Source: Pseudomonas sihuiensis (GTDB lineage: Bacteria > Pseudomonadota > Gammaproteobacteria > Pseudomonadales > Pseudomonadaceae). Taken from it: a stretch of 64,000 bases of DNA. Location: assembly GCF_900106015.1 (NCBI RefSeq), contig NZ_LT629797.1:4464001-4528000 (forward strand), read 5' to 3'. The notes below the pieces were generated by a model, which was not told the origin of the DNA, ran no database searches, and saw only the letters and a program-made list of their open reading frames with translations. Made by a program: the position numbers and the translations under genes. Within the stretch, counting starts at the first letter, position 1; each line of letters starts with the position of its first letter. Of the stretch, positions 47,281 to 59,354 are shown in pieces.

Positions 47281-48597
47281 GTGAAGGCTCCCGCCTGGTT
47301 TCCGCAAAGCTTCTTTGCCCGCACCCTCTGGCTGGTGCTGGTCGTCGTGCTGTTCTCCAAGGCATTGACCCTGGTGTACCTGATGATGAACGAGGATGTG
47401 CTGGTCGACCGCCAGTACAGCCACGGCGCGGCGCTGACCTTGCGCGCCTACTGGGCAGCCAACCCCGATGACCGCGACCACATCGCCCAGGCCGCCGGGC
47501 TCAAGCGCATTCCGCGCGACAAGGTGCCGGCCAGCGAACAGCACTGGCCCTACAGCGAAATCTTCCAGCGGCAGATGCAGACCGAGCTCGGCCCCGACAC
47601 CGAAACCCGCGTGCGCGCCACGACGCCGCCGGCGCTCTGGGTGCATGCGCCGAGCCTGGGGGATGGCTGGGTGCGCGTGCCGATGTATCCGCACCCGCTG
47701 CGTGGCCAGCGCATCTGGAGCGTGCTTGGCTGGTTCCTCGCCATTGGCCTGCTGTCCACGGCGGCGGCCTGGATCTTCGTGCGTCAGCTCAATGCGCCGC
47801 TCAAGCGTCTGGTATTCGCTGCCCGCCAGCTTGGCCAGGGACGCAGCGTCAGGCTGCCGGTGAGTGATACGCCGAGCGAGATGACCGAGGTCTATCGTGC
47901 CTTCAACCAGATGGCCGAGGATGTCGAGCAGGCTGCCCGCGAGCGTGAGCTGATGCTGGCTGGCGTCTCGCATGACCTGCGCACGCCGCTGACGCGCCTG
48001 CGTCTGGCCCTGGAGTTCATGGAAAACGACACCGAACTGACCGATGACATGGTGCGCGATATCGAGGACATGGACGCCATTCTCGATCAGTTCCTCGCCT
48101 TCATCCGTGATGGTCGCGGCGAGCCGGTGGAGGAAGCCGACTTCCCCGAGCTGGTGCGTGAAACCCTGGCACCCTATAACCAGGGCAACGAGCGTGTGCG
48201 CCTGTGTCTGGAAGCGATTCCACCGTTTCCGCTGCGTCGGGTATCGATCAAGCGGCTGCTCACCAATCTGGTGGAGAACGCCCTCAATCACGGTGGTGGC
48301 GATGCCGTCGAGGTGGTAGCCAGCCTGGCAGGTGATCACAGCGCGCCCTATGTGGTGTTGAGCGTGCTGGACCGCGGCAATGGTATCGATCCGGCCGAGC
48401 TGGACAGCATCTTCAACCCCTTCATTCGCGGCGACAGGGCGCGTGGTGGGCGCGGCACCGGCCTCGGTTTGGCCATCGTCAAGCGTATCGCGGCGCTGCA
48501 TGGCGGCAGCGTCGAGTTGCGCAATCGCAGTGGTGGCGGCCTGGAGGCGCGGGTGCGTTTGCCGCTTGGCCTGCTCTTGCCGCGCGACGCGGTATAG
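47281..48597 (+). CDS. amgS: EnvZ-type sensor histidine kinase (AmgS)
   Basis: 438 residues from GTG 47281. Helix at about 10-30, periplasmic segment to about 150, second helix (about 152-172), HAMP domain, phosphoacceptor His in LAGVSHDLRTPLTRLRLALE near residue 228 and HATPase domain with NLVENALNHGG, DRGNGI and GTGLGLAIVKRI. Partner of AmgR. The spacer before it lacks a strong ribosome site. Confidence 0.9.
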   Translation: MKAPAWFPQSFFARTLWLVLVVVLFSKALTLVYLMMNEDVLVDRQYSHGAALTLRAYWAANPDDRDHIAQAAGLKRIPRDKVPASEQHWPYSEIFQRQMQTELGPDTETRVRATTPPALWVHAPSLGDGWVRVPMYPHPLRGQRIWSVLGWFLAIGLLSTAAAWIFVRQLNAPLKRLVFAARQLGQGRSVRLPVSDTPSEMTEVYRAFNQMAEDVEQAARERELMLAGVSHDLRTPLTRLRLALEFMENDTELTDDMVRDIEDMDAILDQFLAFIRDGRGEPVEEADFPELVRETLAPYNQGNERVRLCLEAIPPFPLRRVSIKRLLTNLVENALNHGGGDAVEVVASLAGDHSAPYVVLSVLDRGNGIDPAELDSIFNPFIRGDRARGGRGTGLGLAIVKRIAALHGGSVELRNRSGGGLEARVRLPLGLLLPRDAV

Positions 48598-48633
48598 CCG
48601 AACGTTCAATTACCGCGCTCGAGTGCTGGCGAT

Positions 48634-49891
48634 ATGCTGTCAGGCATTCGGGCGCCGCTCTATGCCCTGCCGGAAACCGCAGCCGTTGCCCTGGGCTGGT
48701 GGCTGTTACGGCGCCAGCCTTTCGATCCTGGCCTGAACTGCTGCGGTTCTTGGCCTTCGCGGTGTTGCTGCCGAGTGCCTTGGTAGCGTTCGGCTTGCAG
48801 GGCACTCTTTGCCTGACGGGGTTTCAGGGCAGTGGACGCAGGGCGGTCTGGCGATCTGGTTGAGCAACACCACCAATATGCTGCCCTGACGGCACCCTGG
48901 CTGGCGCTCTGTACGCCGTTGCTGCATGCGCGTGGCTGGCTCCGCGAGCCTGAGCATCAGTCGCTCGCCAGGCGGCTGGCTGTTAGCGACGGACGCATTT
49001 GTCCTGCTGATGCTGCTCAGTGCCCGTCTGCCGACGCAGCTCGTCCTGCTCCTGCTGGGCCTGAGCATGTTGGTTCTGGCGCTGCACCACGCCTTTGCCG
49101 GGGCGTTGTACGGCGTGCTGCTGGTGTGCGCCGTCACGCTGCCGCTGGCGCTGTGGCGCGACAGTCCGGGCTTTGGCGAGCTGGATGTGCAGCGCAACCA
49201 GTTGGACTTCACGGTCGTGCTGCTGATGCTGGCGACTCTGCTGGTCGGGCGTGCGCTGGGCGATCTGCGTCAGGCGCTGGCGCGCAGCGCGCAGATGCAG
49301 CAGCAACTGGCCCGGGCCAACCTGGCGATGGAGGCCAGCCCCCTGGGCATGACCATTGCCGGCGCGCGCCAGGCCGATCTGCCGCTGGTCTACTGCAACG
49401 CCGCCTTCAGCCAGATCACCGGGTACAGCGCCGAGGAGGCGCTGGGGCGCAATTGTCGTTTCCTGCTCGGAGATGAGCGTACCCAGCCGGCGTTGCAGGC
49501 GCTGCGTAATGCCCAGCGTGACGGACGCAGCGGGCATGCCATCGGCAACATGCAACAGCTCAAGGCACAGGGCGTGCGCTTCGCCATCGACGATTTTGGT
49601 GCCGGCTACTCGTCGCTGACCTACCTCAAGCGCCTGCCGCTGGATCGTCTGAAGATCGACCGCAGCTTCGTCGCCGATCTGGATGGCGCTGCGAGCGGGC
49701 GCATGCTGGTGCAGACCATCCTGATGATCGCGCGCAACCTGGAGCTGGAGTGCGTGGCCGAAGGCATCGAGCACGACAGCCAGTTGGCGTTCCTGCGCGA
49801 GCAGCACTGCACCCTCGGCCAGGGTTACCTGTTTGGCCAGTCGATGAGCGAGAGGGCGTTTCTCACCTGGCTGCAGGCGCGGCAGCGCTGA
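48634..49891 (+). pseudogene. Degraded MASE1-PAS-(GGDEF)-EAL cyclic di-GMP gene
   Basis: The remains of a large membrane sensor. The 5' part, from ATG 48634, reads as MASE1-like membrane sequence (LPETAAVALGWWLL; AIWLSNTTNMLP) but in at least three frames with stops. From about 48926 one frame stays open: three hydrophobic helices, then a PAS domain start (NLAMEASPLGMTIAGARQAD) cut off after ALRNAQRDGRS and joined directly to the C-terminal half of an EAL domain (FAIDDFGAGYSSLTYLKRLP). The rest of PAS, all of GGDEF and the EAL motif itself are gone, so no phosphodiesterase or cyclase activity is expected. Confidence 0.85.
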
Positions 49892-49914
49892 GTGTTTTCA
49901 GCAGCAGGGCGCGC

Positions 49915-50820
49915 TCATCCGCGTCCCTTGGTGCGGGTCTGGCCGGGTTCGGCGTTCTTTTCCAGGTACTGGATGATCATCCCGGCGACGTCCTTGCCGG
50001 TGGTGGTCTCGATGCCTTCCAGGCCGGGCGAGGAGTTCACTTCCATCACCAGCGGGCCATGGTTGGAGCGCAAGATGTCCACCCCGGCGACGTTCAGGCC
50101 CATCACGCGGGCAGCACGGACAGCGGTCATGCGCTCTTCCGGGGTGATCTTAATCAGGCTGGCGCTGCCGCCGCGATGCAGGTTGGAGCGGAACTCGCCG
50201 GCCTTGGCCTGGCGCTTCATCGATGCGATCACCTTGTCGCCGACCACGAAGCAGCGAATGTCGGCGCCGCCGGCTTCCTGAATGTATTCCTGCACCATGA
50301 TGTCCTGCTTGAGGCCGAGGAAGGCCTCGATCACCGACTCGGCGGCTTTGTGCGTTTCGGCCAGCACCACACCCATGCCCTGGGTGCCTTCCAGGACCTT
50401 GATCACCAGCGGTGCGCCGCCGACCATCTGGATCAGGTCGGGAATGTCGTCCGGCGAGTGGGCGAAGCCGGTCACCGGCAGGCCGATGCCTTTGCGCGAC
50501 AGCAGTTGCAGGGCGCGCAGCTTGTCGCGCGAGCGGCTGATGGCCACCGATTCGTTGAGCGGATAGACGCCCATCATCTCGAACTGGCGCAATACCGCAC
50601 AGCCATAGAAGGTCACCGATGCGCCGATGCGCGGGATGACCGCCTCGAAACCTTCCAGCGCCTGGCCACGATAGTGGATCTGCGGTTTGTGGCTGGCGAT
50701 GTTCATGTAGGCGCGCAGGGTGTCGATCACCTGCATCTCATGGCCCCGCTGCTGGCCGGCCTCCACCAGACGGCGGGTGGAATACAGGCGCGGGTTGCGC
50801 GACAGCACGGCGATCTTCAT
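49915..50820 (-). CDS. rimK: Ribosomal protein S6 glutamate ligase
   Basis: 301-residue ATP-grasp enzyme adding glutamates to the C-terminus of ribosomal protein S6. [20 protein letters not shown] is the family start; [19 protein letters not shown] and [14 protein letters not shown] form the ATP and metal site. It overlaps the upstream rimB gene by four bases. In P. fluorescens RimK changes the proteome and is controlled by RimA, RimB and cyclic di-GMP. Confidence 0.95.
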   Translation of the reverse strand: MKIAVLSRNPRLYSTRRLVEAGQQRGHEMQVIDTLRAYMNIASHKPQIHYRGQALEGFEAVIPRIGASVTFYGCAVLRQFEMMGVYPLNESVAISRSRDKLRALQLLSRKGIGLPVTGFAHSPDDIPDLIQMVGGAPLVIKVLEGTQGMGVVLAETHKAAESVIEAFLGLKQDIMVQEYIQEAGGADIRCFVVGDKVIASMKRQAKAGEFRSNLHRGGSASLIKITPEERMTAVRAARVMGLNVAGVDILRSNHGPLVMEVNSSPGLEGIETTTGKDVAGMIIQYLEKNAEPGQTRTKGRG

Positions 50821-51287
50821 TGGGCACCTGGAAGGGCAGAGGAAAGTGAGGGTTTGTCCTGCACATAGCTGAGTGCCGGATTGACTAGTAGTTGGCCGGT
50901 GATCAGCGCCTTGGAGCCAAGTAGTACGCGATAACGCATGGTCTTGCGGCAGGCCAGGGTGAATTCCACCGGCCACAGCAGATCACCGAGGGCCAGGTGC
51001 GTGCGGATCACGTAGCGACTCTGCGTCTGGCCATTGGAGCTTTTGATGCGTTTGACCGAAACCAGCGGCGCCTCGCAGCGATGACGGCGCTGCACCTGAG
51101 TGCCGAGGTAGGCGGTGAAACGTACCCAGTCCTCGCCGTCACGCTGGAACGGCTGAATATCGCTGGCGTGCAGGCTCGAGGTGCTGGCGCCGGTGTCGAT
51201 CTTGGCGCGCAGGCCGATGATGCCGAGTTCGGGCAGATTGATCCATTCACGCAGGCCGATCACGCTGAGTGGGTCAAAAGTCTTCAA
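50817..51287 (-). CDS. rimB: Retropepsin-like protease RimB
   Basis: 156 residues with the aspartic-protease motif [14 protein letters not shown] near residue 30, of the family formerly called ATP-dependent zinc protease. It starts at TTG 51287 and its stop overlaps the rimK start (ATGA). In P. fluorescens RimB acts with RimK on S6 modification. No intact rimA is present on this strand next to it; a wrecked EAL gene lies beyond rimK. Confidence 0.85.
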   Translation of the reverse strand: MKTFDPLSVIGLREWINLPELGIIGLRAKIDTGASTSSLHASDIQPFQRDGEDWVRFTAYLGTQVQRRHRCEAPLVSVKRIKSSNGQTQSRYVIRTHLALGDLLWPVEFTLACRKTMRYRVLLGSKALITGQLLVNPALSYVQDKPSLSSALPGAQ

Positions 51288-51400
51288 GGTGAGAGTGCCC
51301 CCTGCGGCCTACACGGCCTATGATTGCGCGCATTCTAGTTGTGCCTTGTGACAACTGCATCTGGCCTGCGTGCCGGATGCGAAATCCATCAGAGAGCGAG

Positions 51401-51829
51401 ATGAGCGAAAAAGACGACGACAAGGTGCGCCTGGACAAATGGCTCTGGGCCGCGCGTTTCTACAAGACCCGCGCCCTGGCCAAGGCGGCCATAGAAGGTG
51501 GCAAGGTGCATCATCGTGGCGAGCGCTGCAAGCCGGGCAAGGAACCGAAGATCGGCGACGAATACGTGCTGCGCACCGGTTTCGATGAACGCACCGTGGT
51601 CGTGCTGGCATTATCCAGCGTCCGCCGTGGTGCGCCCGAGGCGCAACTGCTGTATCGCGAGACGGAAGAAAGTATCGCCCGCCGCGAGCAGGCCGCGGCC
51701 ATGCGCAAAGCTGGCGCCGTGGGTATGCAGACCGATGGTCGGCCGAGCAAGAAGCAGCGCCGGCAGATCCATCAGTTCAACGAACAGCAGGAAGGTGGCC
51801 TGCGCCACCCCTGGGCGGATGAGGATTAG
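51401..51829 (+). CDS. hslR: Heat-shock protein 15 (HslR), S4-domain RNA-binding protein
   Basis: 142 residues. RLDKWLWAARFYKTRALAKA and IEGGKVHHRGER form the S4 RNA-binding domain. HslR binds stalled 50S subunits that carry a nascent chain and helps recycle them. GAGAGCGAG precedes the ATG 51401. Divergent from rimB. Confidence 0.92.
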   Translation: MSEKDDDKVRLDKWLWAARFYKTRALAKAAIEGGKVHHRGERCKPGKEPKIGDEYVLRTGFDERTVVVLALSSVRRGAPEAQLLYRETEESIARREQAAAMRKAGAVGMQTDGRPSKKQRRQIHQFNEQQEGGLRHPWADED

Positions 51830-51861
51830 GCGCAAGCCTGTAGGAGCGAGTCGCGTTGTTT

Positions 51862-51920
51862 GTAGCCCGGATGAAATCCGGGGGAATCATATCGACCCTC
51901 CCGGATTGCATCCGGGCTAC
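51862..51920. repeat. REP palindrome, GTAGCCCGGATG family, between convergent hslR and PAP2 genes
   Basis: GTAGCCCGGATGAAATCCGG (51862) and CCGGATTGCATCCGGGCTAC (ending 51920) are inverted arms with one mismatch. The position between gene ends suggests a two-way terminator. Confidence 0.8.
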
Positions 51921-51925
51921 CCGCT

Positions 51926-52721
51926 TCAGCGCCCGCTGATGATGCTCATGCGGCCCAGCAGCGGCAGCTTGGCCAGGCGCGAGGTAATTGGCAGGGTAAT
52001 CTTCTCCAGCCATTCGCTGGCGCGATAACCCAGTGGGGTGTAGCAGCTCCAGGCCAGCGCCAGCAGGCTGAGGAATACGCCGCCGACAAAGGCATCCGCC
52101 CCCCCAGTGAGCACCGGCCACCAGGCGCGGCAGGATGCCGGTCACGGTAATGGCCCAGACCAGCAGCAGACGCCAGCCGCGGGCAAAGAAGCTCATGAAA
52201 TAAGCCCAGATCAGCAGCACCGAGGCGTGGTCGCCGGGGAAGCTGCGGCTGGCGCTGTCCTTCAGGTCCCAGCGTTCTTCCCAGGCCGGGAACATCTCGG
52301 TCAGGCGCGCGCTGCCTTCTACTACCAGAGAAGGGCTGGCGTGCTGCCAGCCCATGTATTCGACCAGGTCGGCGAACAGCACGCGCATCAGCAGCATCAC
52401 GATCAGGGCGACCAGAAAAGCGAACAGCGCCCGGCGTACCTGCGGCCCGGTGAATACCAGATCGGCCTTGAGCATGACCGCCAGCATCACCACGCCGACA
52501 CCCGCATCCACTGGGCGCATGCTGCCGATGGCCCAGACGTGTGCCCACAGGCCGCCAGCATGTACTGGATCGTTGAGCAGCTTGAACAGCCACAGGTCGA
52601 AGGCGTCCCACAACTCGCGAGTGGGCTGCCACAGCCAACTGACGAGCAGCACGACGGCCACGACATGGCAGACCAGCATGGCGCGTGGTTGCCAGTGACG
52701 ATTGATGAACGTGCTCGACAT
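51926..52721 (-). pseudogene. PAP2-family phosphatase with a frameshift in a G7 tract
   Basis: Membrane phosphatase related to lipid phosphatases, with five or six helices. The motifs KDSASRSFPGDHASVLLIWA and RLVAGAHW are present. After residue HW the frame is lost at seven consecutive G (52099-52105, minus strand). Removing one G restores ADAFVGGVFLSLLALAWSCY to the family-like end LLGRMSIISGR and 264 residues. As given, translation continues in the wrong frame to 51777. A phase-variable tract, a true mutation and a sequencing error are all possible. Confidence 0.8.
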
Positions 52722-52937
52722 GGGAAATCCCTTTGCAGTTTTATGACAGGCCTGACCTCAGGCGCGCGGATGATAGGCAGTGCTGGCGCCTAAACAAGGG
52801 CGGCAGCACAGTCGTTCAGCCAAGGTTCAGCGGCTGATTCCTGCTGTGTGAACACGCTCACATGATGTTCGGGCCTTGGTTGTGCTGGCGTTTGTGCATA
52901 AAATCGCCAGCCTTTTATAGACCCTGGGCCAGCCGCC

Positions 52938-53825
52938 ATGAACGACTTCAGTCAACGCTTTCTCTTCGACGACACCGACGTGCGAGGCGAAATGGTCGCG
53001 TTGCGCGAAAGTTACGCTCATGTGCTGGCCAAGCACGCCTACCCGCAGCCAGTGGCGCAACTGCTCGGCGAGATGATGGCCGCCGCCGCCTTGCTGGTCG
53101 GCACCCTCAAGTTCGACGGCCTGCTGGTACTGCAGGCGCGTTCCGACGGCCCGCTGTCGCTGCTGATGGTCGAATGCTCCAGCGCTCGTGAGCTGCGCGG
53201 CATTGCCCGCTATGACGCCGAGCAGATCGGCGCCGATGCCGACCTGCAGAGTCTGATGCCCAATGGCGTGTTGGCCATTACCATCGACCCGACCCGGGGC
53301 CAGCGTTACCAGGGCATCGTCGATTTGGATGGCGTCGACCTGGCCGAGTGCCTGTCCAACTACTTCGCCAGCTCCGAACAGCTGCCGACCCGCTTCTGGC
53401 TCAAGGCCGACGGCCAGCGCGCGCGCGGCCTGCTGCTGCAGCAACTGCCGCCGCACCATCAGACCGAAGCGGAAGAACGCGCCGAGAGCTGGAACCACGT
53501 ACTGACCCTGGCCGACACACTGACTGCCGAAGAGCTGCTCGGCCTGGACAACCCGACCCTGCTGCATCGCCTCTACCATGAAGAGAACGTGCGCCTGTTC
53601 GACGAGCAGCCGCTGCAATTCCGCTGCAGCTGCTCGCGTGAGCGCTCGGCCAGTGCCCTGGTCAGCCTCGGCCAGGCCGATGCCGAACTGCTGCTGGCCG
53701 AGCAGGGTGGCAGCGCGGTGATCGATTGTCAGTTCTGCAACGAGCGCTACGCCTTCGACGCCGCCGACATTGCCCAGCTGTTCGCCGGTGCCGGTAGCGA
53801 GGCACCGTCGCAGACGCGGCATTGA
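52938..53825 (+). CDS. hslO: Redox-regulated chaperone Hsp33
   Basis: 295 residues. The C-terminal zinc-redox switch has all four cysteines: FRCSCSRER (CxC) and [11 protein letters not shown] (CxxC), about 30 residues apart. Oxidation releases zinc and activates holdase function. The N-terminal domain has [19 protein letters not shown] sequence [20 protein letters not shown]. Follows hslR across the PAP2 gene as in related species; pckA follows. Confidence 0.95.
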   Translation: MNDFSQRFLFDDTDVRGEMVALRESYAHVLAKHAYPQPVAQLLGEMMAAAALLVGTLKFDGLLVLQARSDGPLSLLMVECSSARELRGIARYDAEQIGADADLQSLMPNGVLAITIDPTRGQRYQGIVDLDGVDLAECLSNYFASSEQLPTRFWLKADGQRARGLLLQQLPPHHQTEAEERAESWNHVLTLADTLTAEELLGLDNPTLLHRLYHEENVRLFDEQPLQFRCSCSRERSASALVSLGQADAELLLAEQGGSAVIDCQFCNERYAFDAADIAQLFAGAGSEAPSQTRH

Positions 53826-53916
53826 TGAGCTTTTCTAAACGATAGCCGTTCTCTATCAGATCGGAGGCTGCCAAGCAGTTCGCTTTTCTGGCATACTCCC
53901 GCGACTTTTTTACCGT

Positions 53917-53940
53917 GTAGTGCAGTTGCCCCTGTACTAC
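53917..53940 (+). promoter_or_regulatory. Stem-loop in the pckA leader
   Basis: GTAGTGCAG and CTGTACTAC pair over nine positions (one G-U) around six bases, 42 bp before pckA. A CATACT hexamer at 53892-53897 is a possible -10 upstream. A role in mRNA stability or control is possible. Confidence 0.4.
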
Positions 53941-53982
53941 ACAACGTTCGGAAGACTCGGCCAGCGGCCGACGGGGACCCTC

Positions 53983-55524
53983 ATGACGCAAGCCAACAAC
54001 GCCGTGTACACCGACATCAGCGCCGCGCAACTGGTCGAAGAAGCCATTCGCCGTGGTGAAGGGGAACTGGCCGCCAACGGCGCGCTGGTCGTACGTACCG
54101 GTCATCGCACTGGCCGCTCGCCGGCCGACCGCTTCATCGTTCAGGAGCCGAGCACCGAGGCGCAGATCGCCTGGGGCGCCATCAACCGTCCGTTCCCGGC
54201 CGACAAGTTCGACGCCCTGTGGGATCGCGTCGCGGCGTTCAATAACGCCCAGGAGCACTTCGTCTCCCACGTTCACGTAGGTTCTGCCGAAGAGCACTAC
54301 CTGCCGGTGAAGATGACCACCGCGACCGCCTGGCAGAACCTGTTCGGCCGTCAGTTGTTCATCAACCCGACCACCTACAACCAGGCTGGCAAGGCCGAGT
54401 GGCAGATCCTCAACGTTGCCAACTTCGAGTGCGTGCCTGAGCGTGACGGCACCAACTCCGATGGCTGCGTGATCATCAACTTCGCCGCCCGCAAGGTGCT
54501 GATCGCCGGCATGCGTTACGCCGGTGAAATGAAGAAGGCCATGTTCTCCGTGCAGAACTTCCTGCTGCCGGAAAAGGACGTGCTGCCGATGCACTGCGCC
54601 GCCAACATCGGCGAAGAGGGCGACGTGACTCTGTTCTTCGGTCTGTCCGGTACCGGCAAGACCACCCTGTCAGCCGACGAGTCGCGTTACCTGATCGGTG
54701 ACGACGAGCACGGCTGGGGCGAAGGCGTGGTGTTCAACATCGAAGGCGGCTGCTACGCCAAATGCATCGACCTGTCCGAGAAGAACGAGCCGGTGATCTG
54801 GAAAGCCATCCAGTTCGGCACCGTGCTGGAAAACGTCGTGCTCGACGAGCAGCGCACCCCCGATTACGCCGATGACAGCCTGACCCAGAACAGCCGCGCG
54901 GCCTACCCGCTGGAGTACGTCGAGAAGCGTAGCGAGAAGAACCTGGGCGGTGAGCCGAACGCGGTGATCTTCCTAACCTGCGACCTCACTGGCGTACTGC
55001 CGCCGGTGTCGATCCTCAACAACGAGCAGGCCGCCTACCACTTCCTGTCCGGCTACACCGCGCTGGTCGGCTCCACCGAAATGGGTTCGGGCGGCGGCAT
55101 CAAGTCGACCTTCTCCACCTGCTTCGGCGCGCCGTTCTTCCCGCGTCCGGCTGGCGTCTACGCCGAGCTGCTGATCAAGCGCATCAATGCCTTCGGCTCC
55201 AAGGTCTACCTGGTCAACACCGGCTGGACCGGCGGTGGCTACGGCGTCGGCAAGCGTTTCAACATCCCCACCACCCGTGGCGTGATCGCCGCTATCCAGA
55301 GCGGTGCGCTGATCGGTGCCGAGACCGAGCACCTGCCGATCATCAACCTGGATGTGCCCAAGGCCGTTCCGGGCGTCGAGACCAACCTGCTCAACCCGCG
55401 CAATACCTGGGCTGACAAGAACGCCTACGACGAAGCCGCCAAGGGCCTGGCCAAGCTGTTCATCGACAACTTCGCCAAGTTCGATGTCAGCGAGGCGATC
55501 AAGAACGCCGGCCCGCAGCTGTAA
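53983..55524 (+). CDS. pckA: Phosphoenolpyruvate carboxykinase (ATP)
   Basis: Converts oxaloacetate and ATP to phosphoenolpyruvate, opening gluconeogenesis. 513 residues from ATG 53983. The kinase P-loop is [15 protein letters not shown] near residue 230; [13 protein letters not shown] and [20 protein letters not shown] complete the active site. A terminator with UUCG loop follows. An earlier in-frame TTG (53920) is not supported by homologues. Confidence 0.96.
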   Translation: MTQANNAVYTDISAAQLVEEAIRRGEGELAANGALVVRTGHRTGRSPADRFIVQEPSTEAQIAWGAINRPFPADKFDALWDRVAAFNNAQEHFVSHVHVGSAEEHYLPVKMTTATAWQNLFGRQLFINPTTYNQAGKAEWQILNVANFECVPERDGTNSDGCVIINFAARKVLIAGMRYAGEMKKAMFSVQNFLLPEKDVLPMHCAANIGEEGDVTLFFGLSGTGKTTLSADESRYLIGDDEHGWGEGVVFNIEGGCYAKCIDLSEKNEPVIWKAIQFGTVLENVVLDEQRTPDYADDSLTQNSRAAYPLEYVEKRSEKNLGGEPNAVIFLTCDLTGVLPPVSILNNEQAAYHFLSGYTALVGSTEMGSGGGIKSTFSTCFGAPFFPRPAGVYAELLIKRINAFGSKVYLVNTGWTGGGYGVGKRFNIPTTRGVIAAIQSGALIGAETEHLPIINLDVPKAVPGVETNLLNPRNTWADKNAYDEAAKGLAKLFIDNFAKFDVSEAIKNAGPQL

Positions 55525-55544
55525 GCTGAGCCGCGCTTCTGACC

Positions 55545-55571
55545 AAGCCGCCTTCGGGCGGCTTTGTCATT
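55545..55571 (+). terminator. Rho-independent terminator of pckA
   Basis: AAGCCGCC, loop TTCG, GGCGGCTT, then TGTCATTT, starting 21 bases after the pckA stop. Eight perfect pairs. Confidence 0.85.
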
Positions 55572-55590
55572 TATGGCGTGGTGGTCGCGG

Positions 55591-55644
55591 AGCCCGGATG
55601 AAATCCGGGATGGCTGGTGACCCTTCCCGGACTTTATCCGGGCT
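55591..55644. repeat. REP palindrome, GTAGCCCGGATG family
   Basis: AGCCCGGATGAAATCCGGGA (55591-55610) and TCCCGGACTTTATCCGGGCT (55625-55644) are inverted arms with two mismatches, between the pckA terminator and recQ. Confidence 0.8.
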
Positions 55645-55716
55645 ACGTTCCATGGCGTACCCTGGCGAACCGCGTTATGGTCAGGGGCCATTCAGCGGTC
55701 AACGGAGTGACAGCGC

Positions 55717-57635
<1,919 letters not shown>

Positions 57636-57639
<4 letters not shown>

Positions 57640-57702
57640 GAGCGAGCTCTGCTCGCGAATATTGCTGCGGCAAAGGGCTTCGCGAGCAGAGCTCGCTCCT
57701 AC
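57636..57702. repeat. Perfect 24-bp REP palindrome overlapping the recQ stop codon
   Basis: GTAGGAGCGAGCTCTGCTCG (first 20 of 24) at 57636-57659 and its exact reverse complement at 57679-57702, loop 19 bases. The recQ stop TAG is bases 57637-57639, i.e. within the repeat's GTAGGAG end. Confidence 0.92.
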
Positions 57703-57728
57703 AAAGGTAAGTCCCATAGCCAGTCCCA

Positions 57729-57785
57729 TAGCCGGATGCAATCCGGGGAATACGGGTCGCTATGCCCCGGATTGCATCCTGGCTA
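57729..57785. repeat. REP palindrome, GTAGCCCGGATG family, after recQ
   Basis: TAGCCGGATGCAATCCGGGG (57729-57748) and CCCCGGATTGCATCCTGGCT (57765-57784) form near-perfect arms, between convergent recQ and the lipoprotein gene. Confidence 0.75.
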
Positions 57786-57840
57786 CCTGGCCAGCTTGTG
57801 TGCACCATCGGTGCTTGGGATTCGGTGCGCGCGGCGCACC

Positions 57841-58440
57841 CTACGGGTTAGCGCGTTGCCCTTCGGCCAGCGTCCAGTCCACCAGCTCGCGGGACAATCG
57901 ATCGCCAGCCTGACCGAAGGCTTTCACTACTGCAGCAATCGACGTATCACTCGCCGGCTGACTGACGCTGAAGCGGCGGCTGGCTAGGATGTGCTGATCA
58001 CGGGCATCGACCAGGCGTACGTCGAGCTGGATCAGCGCCTCGGGGCGGCCGTCACGATACTGGCTATGGAAACTGCGCAGGTCGCTGACCAGCTCCAGGT
58101 CGGCCTGCAGACGTTGCTCTTCGTTGCTCAATGCCTGAACGCGGCCGTCATCCTGAAACGCGTCGAGCAGACGGCCGCGCAGCAACTGTGGCGTGCGCTC
58201 GCTCCAGCGCACGCCCTGGTAGGTGTTGACCAGCCCCGGCTCGGGCAGCACGACGATGCGCGTGCCGTCGAGCAACTGGCTGCTGACCGGGCTGTTGACC
58301 CGCAACGACCAGTCGACGCGCTGAGTTTGCGCCGGCAGCGCGGCGCCTGGCAGCAGGTAGATATCCAATGGTTCGCTCTGCGGCAGGATCGAGCAGGCGC
58401 CGAGCAGGCCGACGGCCAACAGCAGGGACAGACGCTTCAT
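57841..58440 (-). CDS. PqiC/ABC-transport auxiliary lipoprotein
   Basis: 199 residues with lipoprotein signal LLLAVGLLGACSIL, so Cys16 would be lipid-modified. The mature part is of the PqiC/YmbA family (LPGAALP, then LRSFHSQYRDG and ALIQLDVRLVDARDQHILASR), outer-membrane partner of MCE-type lipid transport. The ATG overlaps the stop of the MlaD-like gene (ATGA). Last gene of the four-gene operon. Confidence 0.85.
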   Translation of the reverse strand: MKRLSLLLAVGLLGACSILPQSEPLDIYLLPGAALPAQTQRVDWSLRVNSPVSSQLLDGTRIVVLPEPGLVNTYQGVRWSERTPQLLRGRLLDAFQDDGRVQALSNEEQRLQADLELVSDLRSFHSQYRDGRPEALIQLDVRLVDARDQHILASRRFSVSQPASDTSIAAVVKAFGQAGDRLSRELVDWTLAEGQRANP

Positions 58441-59354
58441 GGTTGGAACTCCTTGATGCTGTCGTTGCGCAGCAGGTAGCCGGTGGGGTCCTGCTCCAGG
58501 CGGCGGGAGAAGCTGCGCAGGGCGCCGAGGGTATCGCGCAGTTCGCCAATCGCCGGGCCCAGCTCGCCCAGACCCTGCATGCCACTGTCCAGCGCACTGC
58601 GATTGCTTTCCAGCAACTGCTCGATGCTGCGGCTGCTGCGTTCCAGCGAGGCCATCAGACGCTCGGCATTGTCCAGCGCCTGACTGCCCTGGCCGTCGAG
58701 CAGACGGTTGGCGGTGCGCATCAGTTCGGCCGCCTCGCGGGTGGCGGCACTGGTCTGACGTAGGGTTTCGCCCAGCTCATCACGTTGCTCGGCGATGCCG
58801 GCAGTGGCCTGTTCCAGATTTTCCAGCGTGCGCGACACGCGCTCGGCGTTCTCGCGTGACAGCATGCGGTTGGCGCGATTGAGCAGGCGGGTGATGTTGA
58901 CCACCAGGTCCTCGCCATTGGCCATCAGCCGGGACAGTGGCGAACGGTCGGCGATGATGATGCCTGGCTGGCCATCCTTGCCCTCCAGCGGCGGGCTTTC
59001 CGGGCTGCCGCCGTGCAGCTGGATTACCGCCAGGCCGGTGACGCCGGTGATCGCCAGGCGCGCGCGGGTGTCCTGCTTGATCGGGGTATGGCCGACGATG
59101 CGGATACGCGCGCGCACGGTGCGCGGATCGTTGGGATCGAGCCCCAGGCTGATCACGTCGCCGACCTTGATCCCGCTGTATTGCACCGCGCTGCCCTGTG
59201 ACAGGCCAGTGACCGCTTCGTTGAAGATCACCTCGTAATCGGTGAAGGCGCGATCGGCACCGGCCTTGTTCAGCCACAGGGCGAACAGCAGCGCGGCGCC
59301 CACCGTGAGCACGGTGAACAGGCCGATCAGCACGTGATGGGCTCTGGGTTCCAT
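58437..59354 (-). CDS. MCE/MlaD-family lipid-binding protein
   Basis: 305 residues: N-terminal membrane anchor (about 8-30) with VLIGLFTVLTVGAALLFALW, an MCE domain (about 35-145, GLSQGSAVQYSGIKVGDVIS) and a long C-terminal helical tail rich in Gln/Arg (LENLEQATAGIAEQRDELGE). The MCE ring carries phospholipids across the periplasm in Mla/Pqi systems. It begins directly after the ATPase stop (TGA ATG). Longer than E. coli MlaD (183 residues) because of the tail. Confidence 0.9.
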   Translation of the reverse strand: MEPRAHHVLIGLFTVLTVGAALLFALWLNKAGADRAFTDYEVIFNEAVTGLSQGSAVQYSGIKVGDVISLGLDPNDPRTVRARIRIVGHTPIKQDTRARLAITGVTGLAVIQLHGGSPESPPLEGKDGQPGIIIADRSPLSRLMANGEDLVVNITRLLNRANRMLSRENAERVSRTLENLEQATAGIAEQRDELGETLRQTSAATREAAELMRTANRLLDGQGSQALDNAERLMASLERSSRSIEQLLESNRSALDSGMQGLGELGPAIGELRDTLGALRSFSRRLEQDPTGYLLRNDSIKEFQP

